A stretch of DNA of 64,000 bases, taken from NCBI GenBank assembly GCA_030280995.1, contig JASXTE010000004.1, positions 42,819,297 to 42,883,296 on the forward strand, given 5' to 3'. The notes under the pieces were generated by a model. It ran no database searches and was not told the DNA's origin. It saw only the letters and a program-made list of their open reading frames with translations. Source of the DNA: Hemileia vastatrix. Its lineage: Eukaryota > Basidiomycota > Pucciniomycetes > Pucciniales > Zaghouaniaceae. Position 1 is the first letter of the stretch, and each line of letters begins with the position of its first letter. Positions 1 to 9,397 of this stretch are shown here, piece by piece. The translations under genes and the position numbers were made by a program.

Positions 1-261
1 TTTAAGTGTACTTAAAAATTATGTAGCCTTATATTTAAGGTTCTTAAGATTACCCTAACATATTCCAACTTAATATTAAGTACATAAGACCTATAAAAGG
101 TGGATATATGCGTGTATATAAGGTGTTATAATGGCATTTTTTGTGTATTATCATAATTTTACTTATGTATACTATTTGTGTACTCTTATTTATTATTCCC
201 ATGTATAGTTCATGTGTTTAACATTACTTTTTACTCAGTCCTGGAGATATACAGGCTGACA
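1..261 (-). repeat. 3' LTR of Ty3-A, partial
   Basis: This is the same sequence as 8133-8393 with two mismatches, and it ends with CTGACA (TGTCAG on the element strand). About 1.2 kb of the LTR is cut off by the window edge, judging from the 1492-bp length of the complete copy. Confidence 0.9.
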
Positions 262-285
262 CTCGCCCACCCAAAAAAAACAATA
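262..285 (-). promoter_or_regulatory. Polypurine tract of Ty3-A
   Basis: Directly next to the LTR, the element strand reads a T-run followed by GGGTGGGCGAG. Ty3-B has an equivalent tract (AGAGTGAGGGAG) before its right LTR. In LTR retrotransposons this tract primes plus-strand DNA synthesis. Confidence 0.65.
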
Positions 286-501
286 AAAAAATGATAAGTT
301 ATACATTTTATTTTATTAATTTGTAATTTTCAGGTATTCAGAATAAATCTGTAGCATTAAAGATTCAACTTTAAATAAATAAAACATAATAAAATATTAT
401 GAGTACTGGTTTATTAACCCCTCAGCTGGTTGAACAGAAATTTATTTCTGTTTAAATTTTTTAAGAAGGGTGGATAAATTAGAAATTTCTTTTTCAGGTA
501 T

Positions 502-3500
502 CTATTTATCAAATTCATTTGATTTCCCTTTAAATCTTAGTAAATACTCAGTTCCTTTTTCTTTAGTAAAGATTCTTTTCTTGAGTATTTTTTCAATCTC
601 TGCTTTTTCCACAATTTCTTCAGGTTGCTTTTTAGGCCTTTCCCTTCTTTTTGGAAATAAGTCAGGATCATTTGCATGGTAAGGTTTCAATAATGAGATA
701 GGGAAAACTGGATGTTTCCTGTCATATGGAGCATATAATATGACTTCCACTGCATTATTCCCAACCATTTTATTTACTACAAAAGGTCCTACAAAGGGAT
801 CCTTTAATTTAACATTACCTTGTAAGTTAAAATGTAGTGTTGATATGAGGACTTCATCTCCCTTTTTAAATTCAAATTCTTTATGAGATTTGTCCCACCT
901 TTTCTTTTCATATTCAAATGCTTTTTGGATGCATTCTTCCGCATGCTTTCTACACATTTGTTGCATATGAATAAAGGATTTAGTGCCAGGGTGTATATCC
1001 AACCTTGGTAGTTTATTTAAATGATTTACTGGGGTATTTGGTACATATCCCAGCCAGAGTTCAAATGGTTTCTTCTCTGTTACAGAATGAGTTGTGCTGT
1101 TATAAGCAAATTCAAGGCCAGGAATTAATGTTACCCAGTCATGTGTGAATTTCTCATTGTCTTTGTATTCTAATCCAAAGGCACAATATCTTCTGATCAT
1201 GTCTTCTAGAGTTTGTATCATCCTCTCAGCCAGCCCATCAGTTTGTGGATGTTGTGCTGTAGACAATTTTAATTGACAACCTGATACTTCCATCAAAGAT
1301 GTCCAGAACTCTGAAGTAAATTTAGGGTCTCTGTCAGAGATTATGGCTTTGGGGAACCCAGCAGTATTCATCATCTGAGTCCACCATAGTAATGCCAAGT
1401 CTTTTGCAGATACCTCTTTATGGGTAGGGATAAACTTACACATTTTTGTTAATCTATCCACTATTACCCAGCAAGAATTGAAACTTTCTTTTCCTGCTAA
1501 TGGCAAGCCAGTTACAAAATCCATGTTTATAATTTCCCATGGAGCTTTTGGCTGCTCTATTTGTTGTAACAACCCAGCTCTCTTCCCAGTTAATCTTTTA
1601 GATTTCTGACAAGAGTCACATGTTTCAATGTATTTTTGTACATCCTCTTTCATGTTTATCCACCAGGCTGTATTTTTAACTCTGGTTAATGTTTTGTTAA
1701 AGTCAAAATGGCCAGCTAAGATGTCATCATGACAAGTACTCAACATTAACTCTTTCATAGAAGGTGGTATTACTATTACATTGCTTAACTTTTTCCTGTA
1801 ATATATATATCCATCTTCAATTGATAGTTTACCTTTTTCCAACGCATTTTTATACTTTGAAGGCAAGGTTTTAATTAATGCACTCATGGAGGCATTTGTT
1901 GGATCATTAAGAATGGTAGATAGTTTAGACAAATCTTTATCAGATGAATAATTTTCCAATATAGTTTGCATAAACTCTTCTTCTAAATCCACTATATAAA
2001 TCCTAAATATATGTATAACCTCATTTTCAGGTACATAAGCTGGGTTGTCAGCATCATTTGGCAAAGGACTTCTGGATAATAAATCCACATTTGAATGCAA
2101 TGTTCCTGCTCTGTGAGTGATTGTCATTCTTCCTCTGTACTCTTGTACAGCTAGTTGCCATCTAAACATGTGCCTATTAGGTGTTTTCATGTTTAGTAAT
2201 GATTTTACTGCACTGCAATCTGTTATAAGTTCAAACTTCTGGTCTTCCAGATAGTAATGAAGTTTCTCCAAAGCCCACACCATGGCTAAACATTCTAGCT
2301 GTGTGGCACCATACCTTAATTCTGTTTTTCTTAAGGTTCTGGATATATAACAGATAACTACTTCAAATAATTTTCCATTTATTATCTGTTTTTGCTGTAA
2401 AGCAGCACCCAAACCTATGAAACTTGCATCAGTGTACAAGATAAAAGGTAGGGTGAAATCTGGTAGTCCCAATATTGGAGCTGACATTAAACATTCCTTT
2501 AATTTATTAAAGGCATGTTGTCTTTCATTATTCCAAATGAAAGCTTCATTCTCCCTGATTAATGTTGTTAAAGGGGCTGCAATGGATTGGTAATTTTTAA
2601 TATATTGTCTATAATATCCACACATACCCAAAAAACTTTGAACCTCTTTTACATTTTTAGGTATCCCAATGTTTTTAATTGCTGCCACTTTATTCTGGTC
2701 AACACAAATTTGTAATCCAGATACAACATGTCCAAGTACTTTCAAGGATTGAAATCCAAACTTACATTTCTTTAATGCAATAGTCATATTAATTTCATCC
2801 ATTTTTTGAAAGACTCTTTTCAGGTGATTTAAATGTTCATCATATGTTTTTGAAAACACTATGATGTCATCAATATAGACCAATGGCCATCCTTCAACCA
2901 TTTCCTGATGAAAAACACTATCCATCAATTTTTGGAAGACTGAAGGGGCATTCTTTGGGCCAAATGGCATTCTCACATACTTATATATACCCATATGTGT
3001 GGTTATTAATAAGTAATTTTGAGAATTTCTTTCCACAGGAATCTGGTGGTAACCCTTGTTCCCATCCAGACAGGAAATATATTTTGCTTCTTGTAAGGTA
3101 GCATGGATAGAAGCTATCCTTGGTAGAGGGTAAATATCATCTACTGTATATGTATTCAGAGCTCTATAATCACCGCATAATCTTGCCTTATCTTTTTCAT
3201 AAGAGATTAATACTGGTGAAATGACACAATACTTAGGTGTTGTGTCCACTTTTTCAACAATACCCATTTCCAACAACAATTTTATATTGTCTTCAATATC
3301 TTTCCTTTTTGCAGGAGATGCTGGGTAAGGTTTCTTTTTTAAGCTGCCAGGAATATTATCCAGATCACAGCTTAGAGAGATTTTCATCTCATGGTCTTTG
3401 ACCAATCCCAGCTCATTTGATCCATGAGCAAATGCCATAGGATATGATTTAATCAATCTCAAAATGTCTTCTTGTTCAATTTTTGAGAGTTGAGGACTGA

Positions 3501-4092
3501 AAGAGGCCTTTTGGATTTCATATTCCAATTCACCCACTTCATTGGTGGTTCTTCCACCTTGCAGTTGTTCTTCTCTAGGAGAAATGGCATATACTGAATT
3601 TTCAGAACATATTTTGAATTTCCTTTTACCATTCACCCCTATGGTGAAACAACTGTTTGCAGGATCTAGTTTAATGCCAAATTTTGTCAATAAATCATTG
3701 CCAATAATAAACCAATCACTACAATTATTATTATCCATTACTACAAATTCACAAACTGCTCTAACATATCCATTATTATATTTAAAGAATACAGCAGTTT
3801 TGTATTTGCCAATTGGATTTAATACTGAACCAAAACCCCTCCAGTTCTTTGTCTGAACAGGTTCTAGTTTTTCCTGGTACTTACTATCAAGTTTCATTAA
3901 TGCATTAAGTGAAACTACACTACCTGCAGCCCCAGTGTCAAGAATGGCATTCATTTCTTTTCCACATATGATAATAGGTGCTCTGATAGGTGTTATTTTG
4001 TAAGTGTCAGGAGATACATCTTTAATTATTTCAGCTTCCTCTATGGAAGTTAAAGATGTGTCTGTATGAGGTATAGCATCACTCAGGAACAT
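502..4092 (-). CDS. pol: Ty3-A Pol segment: protease, RT, RNase H, integrase, partial chromodomain
   Basis: The 1196-residue open segment carries a retropepsin site DTGA at about residue 52 and reverse transcriptase with YIDD at 406-409. RNase H residues are D554, E600 and D625. The integrase has an HHCC zinc finger (H788, H795, C825, C828) and catalytic D858, D920 and E956. The C-terminus enters a chromodomain and stops early: the next codon is TAG where Ty3-B has Trp, and the homologous frame continues to 442. The first ATG of the segment is not a real start; it is the continuation of gag after the stop at 4135. Chromodomain integrases in this family usually direct insertion to particular chromatin (family knowledge). 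Confidence 0.9.
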   Translation of the reverse strand: MFLSDAIPHTDTSLTSIEEAEIIKDVSPDTYKITPIRAPIIICGKEMNAILDTGAAGSVVSLNALMKLDSKYQEKLEPVQTKNWRGFGSVLNPIGKYKTAVFFKYNNGYVRAVCEFVVMDNNNCSDWFIIGNDLLTKFGIKLDPANSCFTIGVNGKRKFKICSENSVYAISPREEQLQGGRTTNEVGELEYEIQKASFSPQLSKIEQEDILRLIKSYPMAFAHGSNELGLVKDHEMKISLSCDLDNIPGSLKKKPYPASPAKRKDIEDNIKLLLEMGIVEKVDTTPKYCVISPVLISYEKDKARLCGDYRALNTYTVDDIYPLPRIASIHATLQEAKYISCLDGNKGYHQIPVERNSQNYLLITTHMGIYKYVRMPFGPKNAPSVFQKLMDSVFHQEMVEGWPLVYIDDIIVFSKTYDEHLNHLKRVFQKMDEINMTIALKKCKFGFQSLKVLGHVVSGLQICVDQNKVAAIKNIGIPKNVKEVQSFLGMCGYYRQYIKNYQSIAAPLTTLIRENEAFIWNNERQHAFNKLKECLMSAPILGLPDFTLPFILYTDASFIGLGAALQQKQIINGKLFEVVICYISRTLRKTELRYGATQLECLAMVWALEKLHYYLEDQKFELITDCSAVKSLLNMKTPNRHMFRWQLAVQEYRGRMTITHRAGTLHSNVDLLSRSPLPNDADNPAYVPENEVIHIFRIYIVDLEEEFMQTILENYSSDKDLSKLSTILNDPTNASMSALIKTLPSKYKNALEKGKLSIEDGYIYYRKKLSNVIVIPPSMKELMLSTCHDDILAGHFDFNKTLTRVKNTAWWINMKEDVQKYIETCDSCQKSKRLTGKRAGLLQQIEQPKAPWEIINMDFVTGLPLAGKESFNSCWVIVDRLTKMCKFIPTHKEVSAKDLALLWWTQMMNTAGFPKAIISDRDPKFTSEFWTSLMEVSGCQLKLSTAQHPQTDGLAERMIQTLEDMIRRYCAFGLEYKDNEKFTHDWVTLIPGLEFAYNSTTHSVTEKKPFELWLGYVPNTPVNHLNKLPRLDIHPGTKSFIHMQQMCRKHAEECIQKAFEYEKKRWDKSHKEFEFKKGDEVLISTLHFNLQGNVKLKDPFVGPFVVNKMVGNNAVEVILYAPYDRKHPVFPISLLKPYHANDPDLFPKRRERPKKQPEEIVEKAEIEKILKKRIFTKEKGTEYLLRFKGKSNEFDK

Positions 4093-4134
4093 TATATCCT
4101 GTTCTAATACAAATATCTCATTTTTATCATCACT

Positions 4135-4968
4135 TTAAGATATGTTACTCTTGCAATCCTCACTGGATTCCACATTCTCATCTTCATGATTACTAGGTTC
4201 AGAATTCTGTGAGGTTTCAATAACATTTATTCTTTTCTTACACGTGTGACCTTTAACCCAAGGTTCATTACATTTGTAACAAGTGTTATTTTCTTGTCTC
4301 TTAGGGACAAGGGGAGCTGAAGGTTTTTTCTTTTCAACTGGTAACTTACTTGTAGTAGGTTTTACCATGTCAACACTTTGTCTGTAATTACTATACTTGG
4401 TTTCATACTTGTGGTTTAATAATATCTCATTGCATATATTAATGAATCCAGAGGTTTCTCTGACAGTCTCAGTTCTAGCTACAATAATGTCTCTAACTGA
4501 TATAGGCAACTTGTATATTATTTTTTCTTTCCACTCTTCATAATCCATTTTCGGATCCATAGCTTTCATGATTTTTATTAAATTCATTAAGAAGACCATG
4601 GGTTTATCTCCAGCATTTGGATTATATCTGGCCCTTTCATACAGTCTTTGTTGAGTGATTCTAAATTTTGGGCCACCAAATTGCCTTTCAATTAGTGCCT
4701 TCCATTCATTCCAGGAGTAATTAATTCCCTCACTCAATACAGATTCAAACCACAATAAGGCCACATCTGTAAATAAAGATATTAACTTCGAAGTAATTTC
4801 TTCATCAGGTAATTTATATGAAAATTTTAAGTTATCAATTCTTTGTATGAATTGTTGCCAATCAGATTTTGAATCCCCGTCAAAAGAAGGGTACTGATCT
4901 AACTTAGGCCAGTTCTTTTGGCTAGTTTTAGCTTCCCTAACCTGAGGAATATTGAGTAATTCACTCAC
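4135..4968 (-). CDS. gag: Ty3-A Gag capsid segment with zinc knuckle
   Basis: The 277-residue segment contains the gypsy Gag core (NWPKLDQYPSFDGD followed by DWQQFI) and, near the C-terminus, a zinc knuckle of the CX2CX7HXC type (CYKCNEPWVKGHTC) as seen in chromoviruses. It continues without a gap from the coiled-coil segment upstream, separated by one TAA at 4969; its apparent first codon is GTG, so it is not an independent gene. Ty3-B has the same core in an uninterrupted leader-gag frame. Confidence 0.88.
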   Translation of the reverse strand: MSELLNIPQVREAKTSQKNWPKLDQYPSFDGDSKSDWQQFIQRIDNLKFSYKLPDEEITSKLISLFTDVALLWFESVLSEGINYSWNEWKALIERQFGGPKFRITQQRLYERARYNPNAGDKPMVFLMNLIKIMKAMDPKMDYEEWKEKIIYKLPISVRDIIVARTETVRETSGFINICNEILLNHKYETKYSNYRQSVDMVKPTTSKLPVEKKKPSAPLVPKRQENNTCYKCNEPWVKGHTCKKRINVIETSQNSEPSNHEDENVESSEDCKSNIS

Positions 4969-5529
4969 TTAAGAAAGATGATCATTAATTTCATCTTTTA
5001 CTGATTTTATATTCTCAGAGCCCATGACACTATGTTCATGTTCCATCATTGGTTTATCATCAGAGTGTTTCATAAAAACTGGTACTCTTTCTACATAAGA
5101 GGTATTATCCTTTATTGTTTCAGTATTTTTCAAAATGTTGGCTACCTCAGTTTCTACTCTTTTTAAAATATCCTTTATTACAGGTACATGAGTTAAAGTA
5201 TCATTTACATTTGAAAAAGACAATTTTACACGTCCCTCTATGGTGGCCATAATATTCTGAGAATGTTCTAATTTAATTTCTAAATTTTTAATCTCAGAAT
5301 TTAATCTTTTGTTTTCATTGATCAGTTCATTATTTGAATTCTCAATAATTTTTAACTTATTGGCTGTTGTTCTCAATGATTGTGTGATGTTTAATAATAC
5401 ACTTTCTGTATTATTGTTGGACTCTCTAGAGAATTCTTCCAATTTTTCAATTCTTAATAATAATTTACTAATTATTTTTGATTCCATTGGATTCTCTTTC
5501 AGAAAATATTCAATTTTGTCTTTTTCCAA
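4969..5529 (-). CDS. Ty3-A Gag N-terminal coiled-coil segment
   Basis: This stretch of 186 residues is rich in Leu, Ile, Lys and Glu with heptad-like spacing (for example KLEEFSRESNNN, then LRTTANKLKIIENSNNELI). It lies in frame between the leader and the capsid segment. Ty3-B has a comparable coiled coil at about 31700-32430. A role in Gag multimerisation is an inference. Confidence 0.7.
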   Translation of the reverse strand: MEKDKIEYFLKENPMESKIISKLLLRIEKLEEFSRESNNNTESVLLNITQSLRTTANKLKIIENSNNELINENKRLNSEIKNLEIKLEHSQNIMATIEGRVKLSFSNVNDTLTHVPVIKDILKRVETEVANILKNTETIKDNTSYVERVPVFMKHSDDKPMMEHEHSVMGSENIKSVKDEINDHLS

Positions 5530-5559
5530 TTCAGAAGATTCATCATCAGGGTCAATTTT

Positions 5560-6315
5560 TTATTCATTTGATTCCATTTTTATATTAATAGTATTTTCCT
5601 GGTGATCAATAAAACTATGTACATTGTCCTCATGTAATGACAAGTCTAACATGTTATTTTCAAATGAATAATTTTTTAAATCCTTATCAATTATATCCAA
5701 TAACTCTCTATCAATTTCATTACCTATAAGTAATTCATTGTTAGGATTATATAATTGATCTTGAGAAGATGGATGACTTACCACGGTCTTATTCCATTTC
5801 CCCTGCCTCTCCTTGGCTTTCCCCTGTAAGGGTGACTGCTGGATCCTTGTTGAGGAGGACTGTTGTAGTTTTGGGCATACCAATCCCACTTCCATTTGCT
5901 TACAGTTATCTTTTGGTCCTCTTCTGGGACTGGAGGTGTTGCTGTGGTATTTGGTGCCACTGGTTGTTGATGAGACCTTATATCCACTAGAGCCTGGTTG
6001 ACTTCTATAAAGCCCTGTGCCGCCCTTTTCTCCAGATTGTTGATCTGGTCTAACATATTTTTTACTCTTATTGTTAGTATATTCAGTAGGGTTGAGAGGG
6101 AGTGAATTTGCTCTTGTAAGGTGTTTTTGGACTTCTTTATTGACATTTGTTTTAAGAGCTTTTCCTTTTCCTCCATGGACATTGGTGGGGTGTTGTTTAT
6201 TGTTACTGGTGATTCTTGACCCTCCATTTGGATGTCCTGTAACAGGTCTTTCAGCTCTAGTTCTTAAGTTATAAGGTTTTGCCTTATTACTTACAATGTC
6301 ATTGTTGTCACACAT
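5560..6315 (-). CDS. Ty3-A Gag leader, low-complexity frame
   Basis: This is the first part of the gag-pol frame, from the ATG at 6315. Its 251 residues are rich in Ser, Thr, Asn, Pro and Lys with no recognisable domain. About 450 nt of it are overlapped in the +1 frame by another open frame (5778-6227) that looks more protein-like. It ends at a TAA (5560) followed in frame by the coiled-coil segment. Confidence 0.6.
   Translation of the reverse strand: MCDNNDIVSNKAKPYNLRTRAERPVTGHPNGGSRITSNNKQHPTNVHGGKGKALKTNVNKEVQKHLTRANSLPLNPTEYTNNKSKKYVRPDQQSGEKGGTGLYRSQPGSSGYKVSSTTSGTKYHSNTSSPRRGPKDNCKQMEVGLVCPKLQQSSSTRIQQSPLQGKAKERQGKWNKTVVSHPSSQDQLYNPNNELLIGNEIDRELLDIIDKDLKNYSFENNMLDLSLHEDNVHSFIDHQENTINIKMESNE
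5724..5781 (-). other. 58-nt intron-like segment in Ty3-A leader
   Basis: The donor is G/GTAAGT, a CCTAAC branch-like motif lies near the 3' end, and the segment ends TATAG/GTAATG. The stop codon of the overlapping frame is the TAA within the donor. Ty3-B has a segment of exactly 58 nt at the same place with the same phase. Confidence 0.5.
5778..6227 (-). CDS. Overlapping +1 frame in Ty3-A leader, coiled coil plus WKWD motif
   Basis: This 149-residue frame lies 88 nt downstream of the gag ATG and is shifted +1 to it. It has a coiled-coil-like N-terminal half (LLKQMSIKKSKNTLQEQI, then NNLEKRAAQGF) and a Pro-rich region. It then has VSKWKWDWYAQNY and a basic C-terminus ending in PW. Ty3-B has a frame in the same relative phase with the same order of parts and the same ending (30906-31496). 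Function unknown. Retention in two diverged elements argues that it is translated, but this has not been tested. Confidence 0.6.
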   Translation of the reverse strand: MEGQESPVTINNTPPMSMEEKEKLLKQMSIKKSKNTLQEQIHSLSTLLNILTIRVKNMLDQINNLEKRAAQGFIEVNQALVDIRSHQQPVAPNTTATPPVPEEDQKITVSKWKWDWYAQNYNSPPQQGSSSHPYRGKPRRGRGNGIRPW

Positions 6316-6886
6316 TTTTACGTGGAATTTTAGAGAATTGAAAGTTTAGATTTGAAAAACTTCAAAAAGGAGTTTAATCAGTATTTATTAATACCACTGA
6401 AGACAATTTTATTGCTTACTTATTGGTATTAAGTGAATCTTTAAGTGCCAAAAGTCAAATATGCTTTTTATGTGGTCACTTGATTTAACTGGTCTACAAT
6501 ATGTAGCCGTGTATTTATATTTAAAAAAGAAAATTTGTTAGTAAGATTCTTTCTAAATATTAAATGAATTTTACAAACCAATAAAAAGGGATTAAGAGTC
6601 CTGTAAAAAGAAAACAATTAATCAGTTTAATTGGTTATTATCTGCAAAGATCACAAATTTAATTGGTCTATTGACAGATTCCCACTAAGAACAATTATAT
6701 GTTAAATTAGTGGTAAAATTGATGATTCAATATCACAATTTTATTATATAACAGGGCTTCTTTTTCTGAAATCACTATATAAGTGACCCCAACCTGTTGA
6801 AATTATCCAAATATTTCTATAGGGATATTATTTACGTGCACCTTCTTTTGAAAATTTCACTTACAGGATTATAACAGAATTCTTGA
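6316..6886 (-). other. Ty3-A 5' untranslated leader
   Basis: This is about 570 nt between the primer-binding site and the gag ATG. I see no open frame of note; it is AT-rich and presumably the packaging/leader RNA of the element. Confidence 0.6.
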
Positions 6887-6899
6887 GGAAAGGTCCCCA
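6887..6899 (-). promoter_or_regulatory. Primer-binding site of Ty3-A
   Basis: Two bases inside the 5' LTR the element strand reads TGGGGACCTTTCC, starting with the TGG that pairs with a tRNA CCA end. Ty3-B has TGGGGGCCTTTCC at the same spacing, so both families probably use the same tRNA primer. Confidence 0.75.
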
Positions 6900-6901
6900 A
6901 T

Positions 6902-8393
6902 TGTTAGGCTAAGGTCAAGTACAAGGACGTGAACTAGCTTGAATAGTCAGTTGTCTAGAAGATTTTAATGGTCCTATATGAATACTGTAGTTTTAATCCA
7001 CTAAGTTGTAAAATATAATCAAATATAAAGGTCTCAGTAATATAATTCTCACTATTCTTATATATGGCTTACAATCTTTATAGTTGGTAGAAAAATAGAT
7101 TTATATAAATTCAGATACTATTCAAAAGTCTTATAAAAGTACTAATTGATATGTATTGTAATTGATTTGGTTATATTGGTTAAATTGTAATGATAAAGAA
7201 TGAAGAAATACAACCCAAAAACCTCCTCCTTTTATACACACTGAGTTCCCCAATGATTCCCTTGATGTACCACCCAATACACAGTTAATGACGCCTCTAA
7301 ACAACTAATAGACATGCCCATTAACATTCCTAGTAACCCATGACATAATTAGAAGAGTAACAACCGCCAAAATCCTGTAATAATAAGGGAAATCCATCAA
7401 AATTAAAGAAAAAGACAAAAAGAGAGTATATGCGTATAAAACAATAATATTAAAGACTAAAGGAGACTTTTTAAGGTTAATAATAGCTTAATAATAAGGG
7501 GGATTGACTGTAGAAATAATGGGGCTAATCCTGACATTATACTACGTGAAATTCCCATTCAAAAATAACCAAAATTGACTGAGAAACCACCCAAAAGCTT
7601 AAAAAAGAGCGTGAGATGTGGGGTAACTACATGCAGTTCTTGGAAGGCGCTTGCACGGGTAAATCCTTGACTAAAAATAGGCGAATTTAAGCGTGGTGAT
7701 GAAATAAAGTGCCAAGAGTGAGGTTATTAATGAAATTAGTGCATATAAACAAGGTCAATGCATTATTAATTAAGCTAGGACACTAAATAAGCGCCTGTCG
7801 CCTATTTTAGTGTGTTTCCCCACAGTGGGCGTAGAATGTGGGGTAATTATAGTGTGAAAAAGCTAACTTTGCTAAAAATGAAGCTATTCACACGGGAAAA
7901 AAACAGGCAGTATGTGGCCAGTACACAGAAGCCATTTCTGGCATAAAAAACACCAAATTTGAAAAGTGTTATTTTTATGCATTTAAATAGCCAAATCAAT
8001 AGTTCTAAATGAGCCCAATCGATCTGTCAAAGCGCAATTTTGATATTCTCAATTTTATAGCGCATATAGTCAACTTTTAAGTGAAATAAAGCGCATTTCT
8101 TGTTTTTTGCATAAAACAATGAATATAACAGCTTTAAGTGTACTTAAAAATTATGTAGCCTTATATTTAAGGCTCTTAAGATTACCCTAAAATATTCCAA
8201 CTTAATATTAAGTACATAAGACCTATAAAAGGTGGATATATGCGTGTATATAAGGTGTTATAATGGCATTTTTTGTGTATTATCATAATTTTACTTATGT
8301 ATACTATTTGTGTACTCTTATTTATTATTCCCATGTATAGTTCATGTGTTTAACATTACTTTTTACTCAGTCCTGGAGATATACAGGCTGACA
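6902..8393 (-). repeat. 5' LTR of Ty3-A (1492 bp)
   Basis: The LTR is bounded by TG...CA (TGTTAG on the plus strand, CTGACA at the right end). Its right 261 bp match the window start. On the element strand a TATA-like TATAAAAG lies at 7236-7229, followed by a GGAGG run. A diverged relative without internal region lies at 49779-50635. Confidence 0.9.
7229..7236 (-). promoter_or_regulatory. TATA-like box in Ty3-A LTR
   Basis: The sequence TATAAAAG on the element strand is kept in the related LTR near 50095-50102 despite many other differences, which suggests it is the LTR promoter. Confidence 0.5.
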
Positions 8394-8536
8394 AATCCTG
8401 TCAAGATTTCACTCATTTCGGTTTTTCTTTTCAAATAAGTCAAAAGTTGATTCAAAGAATCAACAACGTAAAGAAAGAAGGTAAAGTTAATCAATTTAAA
8501 AAAACTTTATCTAGATCTAAAACGTATGGGGATTAG
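8394..8536 (+). pseudogene. 3' end of TET/JBP-like dioxygenase gene of Harb-A
   Basis: The sequence is collinear with the last 48 codons of the Harb-C dioxygenase gene (ESCQDFT, FQISQKLIQRIN, SRSKTYGD) and ends at TAG 8534-8536. The rest of the gene was separated by the Ty3-A insertion. No catalytic residue remains in this fragment. Confidence 0.8.
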
Positions 8537-8619
8537 AGTTGTCATCAAAAAATTTATATTTTTTCATAAATTTTTAATAAATATTTTTTATATATCAATG
8601 TCCTCAACTAAAGTAATGG

Positions 8620-8785
8620 GCCAACGACCTTGTGTTGTATAACAGGTAATCATGATAACATTTATTTGTTTCATGGGGTTCCTCTAGCCTATACCTGTGG
8701 AAAGTCCCAAACTTTTGTTTCTAGATTTGATCTGCATTTTGGCTTGAGGAATTGTCATTACTTTAAACTAGCAAAATTGATATAT
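8620..8785. other. Conserved block downstream of the dioxygenase gene
   Basis: The stretch beginning GGTAATCATGATAACAT and ending AGGAATTGTCATTACTTT is nearly identical at 44224-44360 and 54730-54862, although Harb-D is strongly diverged elsewhere. A short plus-strand frame crosses it, but a one-base difference in Harb-D would shift that frame, so conservation may be at RNA or DNA level. GTTCCTCTAGCC and GGCTTGAGGAATT could pair as an imperfect stem. Function unknown. Confidence 0.45.
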
Positions 8786-8827
8786 GTTAGATATTTATTT
8801 AATAATTTATGTAATTACATTAAATTT

Positions 8828-9285
8828 TGATGACTTCCACCCCTTACTTCAATAAAATGAAGGGGGGGTATTGCCAAATTTTCAAATCTGACATTCAAAA
8901 TTGATGACTTGTAAAAATTTTGGTGATACCCACCCCTTGCTTCAATAAAATGTAGGGGTGGTATTGCAAAATTTTCAAATGTAACATGTAAAATTTTTGA
9001 CTTGTAAATATTTTGGTGAAAAAATTTTGGTGATGCCCGTCCCTTACTTCAATAAAATGCAGGGGGGAGTATTACCAAAATTTCTTATAAAACTTGTTAA
9101 ATTCTTGACTTGTAAGAATTTTGGGGATACCAGTAAAATGCAGGGGGTAGTAACACCAAAGTTTCATATAAGACTTTCAAGACTCTTGACATGAAAGAAT
9201 TTTGGTGATACCCACCCCTTACTTCAAAAAAATGCAGGGGTGGGGGTTTGGAAAATTTTCAAAGGAGACTTAAAAATTTTATTTA
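8828..9285 (+). repeat. Five ~95-bp tandem units with AATAAA hairpins (Harb-A)
   Basis: Each unit has a C-rich arm, a loop with TTCAATAAAATG and a G-rich arm (CCACCCCTTACTTC ... GCAGGGG), followed by an AT-rich spacer around GACTTGTAA and ATTTTGG. The block sits between the 3' ends of two convergent genes. The hairpin and the AATAAA hexamer suggest a transcript-end function on the plus strand; this is an inference. Confidence 0.7.
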
Positions 9286-9397
9286 AAAAAAGAATATTTA
9301 ACATTAAAATACAAAATTTCAAGAAATACAGAAAATAATTGTAAAATTTATGTACAAATAAATATGAACACATGAAGTGTGAAAGAAATAAAAGAAC

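Larger units (their letters stand above)
442..6315 (-). pseudogene. gag-pol: Ty3-A gag-pol polyprotein, one frame broken by stops
   Basis: All gag and pol segments share one reading frame from ATG 6315 down to a TAA at 442-444, about 1,957 codons with no frameshift site. In-frame stops interrupt it at 5560, 4969, 4135 and 502. The 502 stop replaces a Trp inside the chromodomain that Ty3-B keeps; the 4969 and 4135 stops sit where Ty3-B has Lys and Tyr. Order: low-complexity leader, coiled coil, Gag, zinc knuckle, protease, reverse transcriptase, RNase H, integrase, chromodomain. As it stands this copy should not make a full polyprotein. Confidence 0.88.
1..8393 (-). mobile_element. Ty3/gypsy chromodomain LTR retrotransposon (Ty3-A)
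   Basis: The element lies on the minus strand. Its 5' LTR is 6902-8393 and the last 261 bp of its 3' LTR open the window. The two visible LTR stretches (1-261 and 8133-8393) differ at only two positions, so the insertion is fairly young. Between them lie a primer-binding site, a single-frame gag-pol with several stops, and a purine-rich tract. The sequence right of the element (from 8394) continues the oxygenase gene of a Harbinger element, so Ty3-A inserted into that gene. The left flank and the target duplication are outside the window. Confidence 0.92.
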
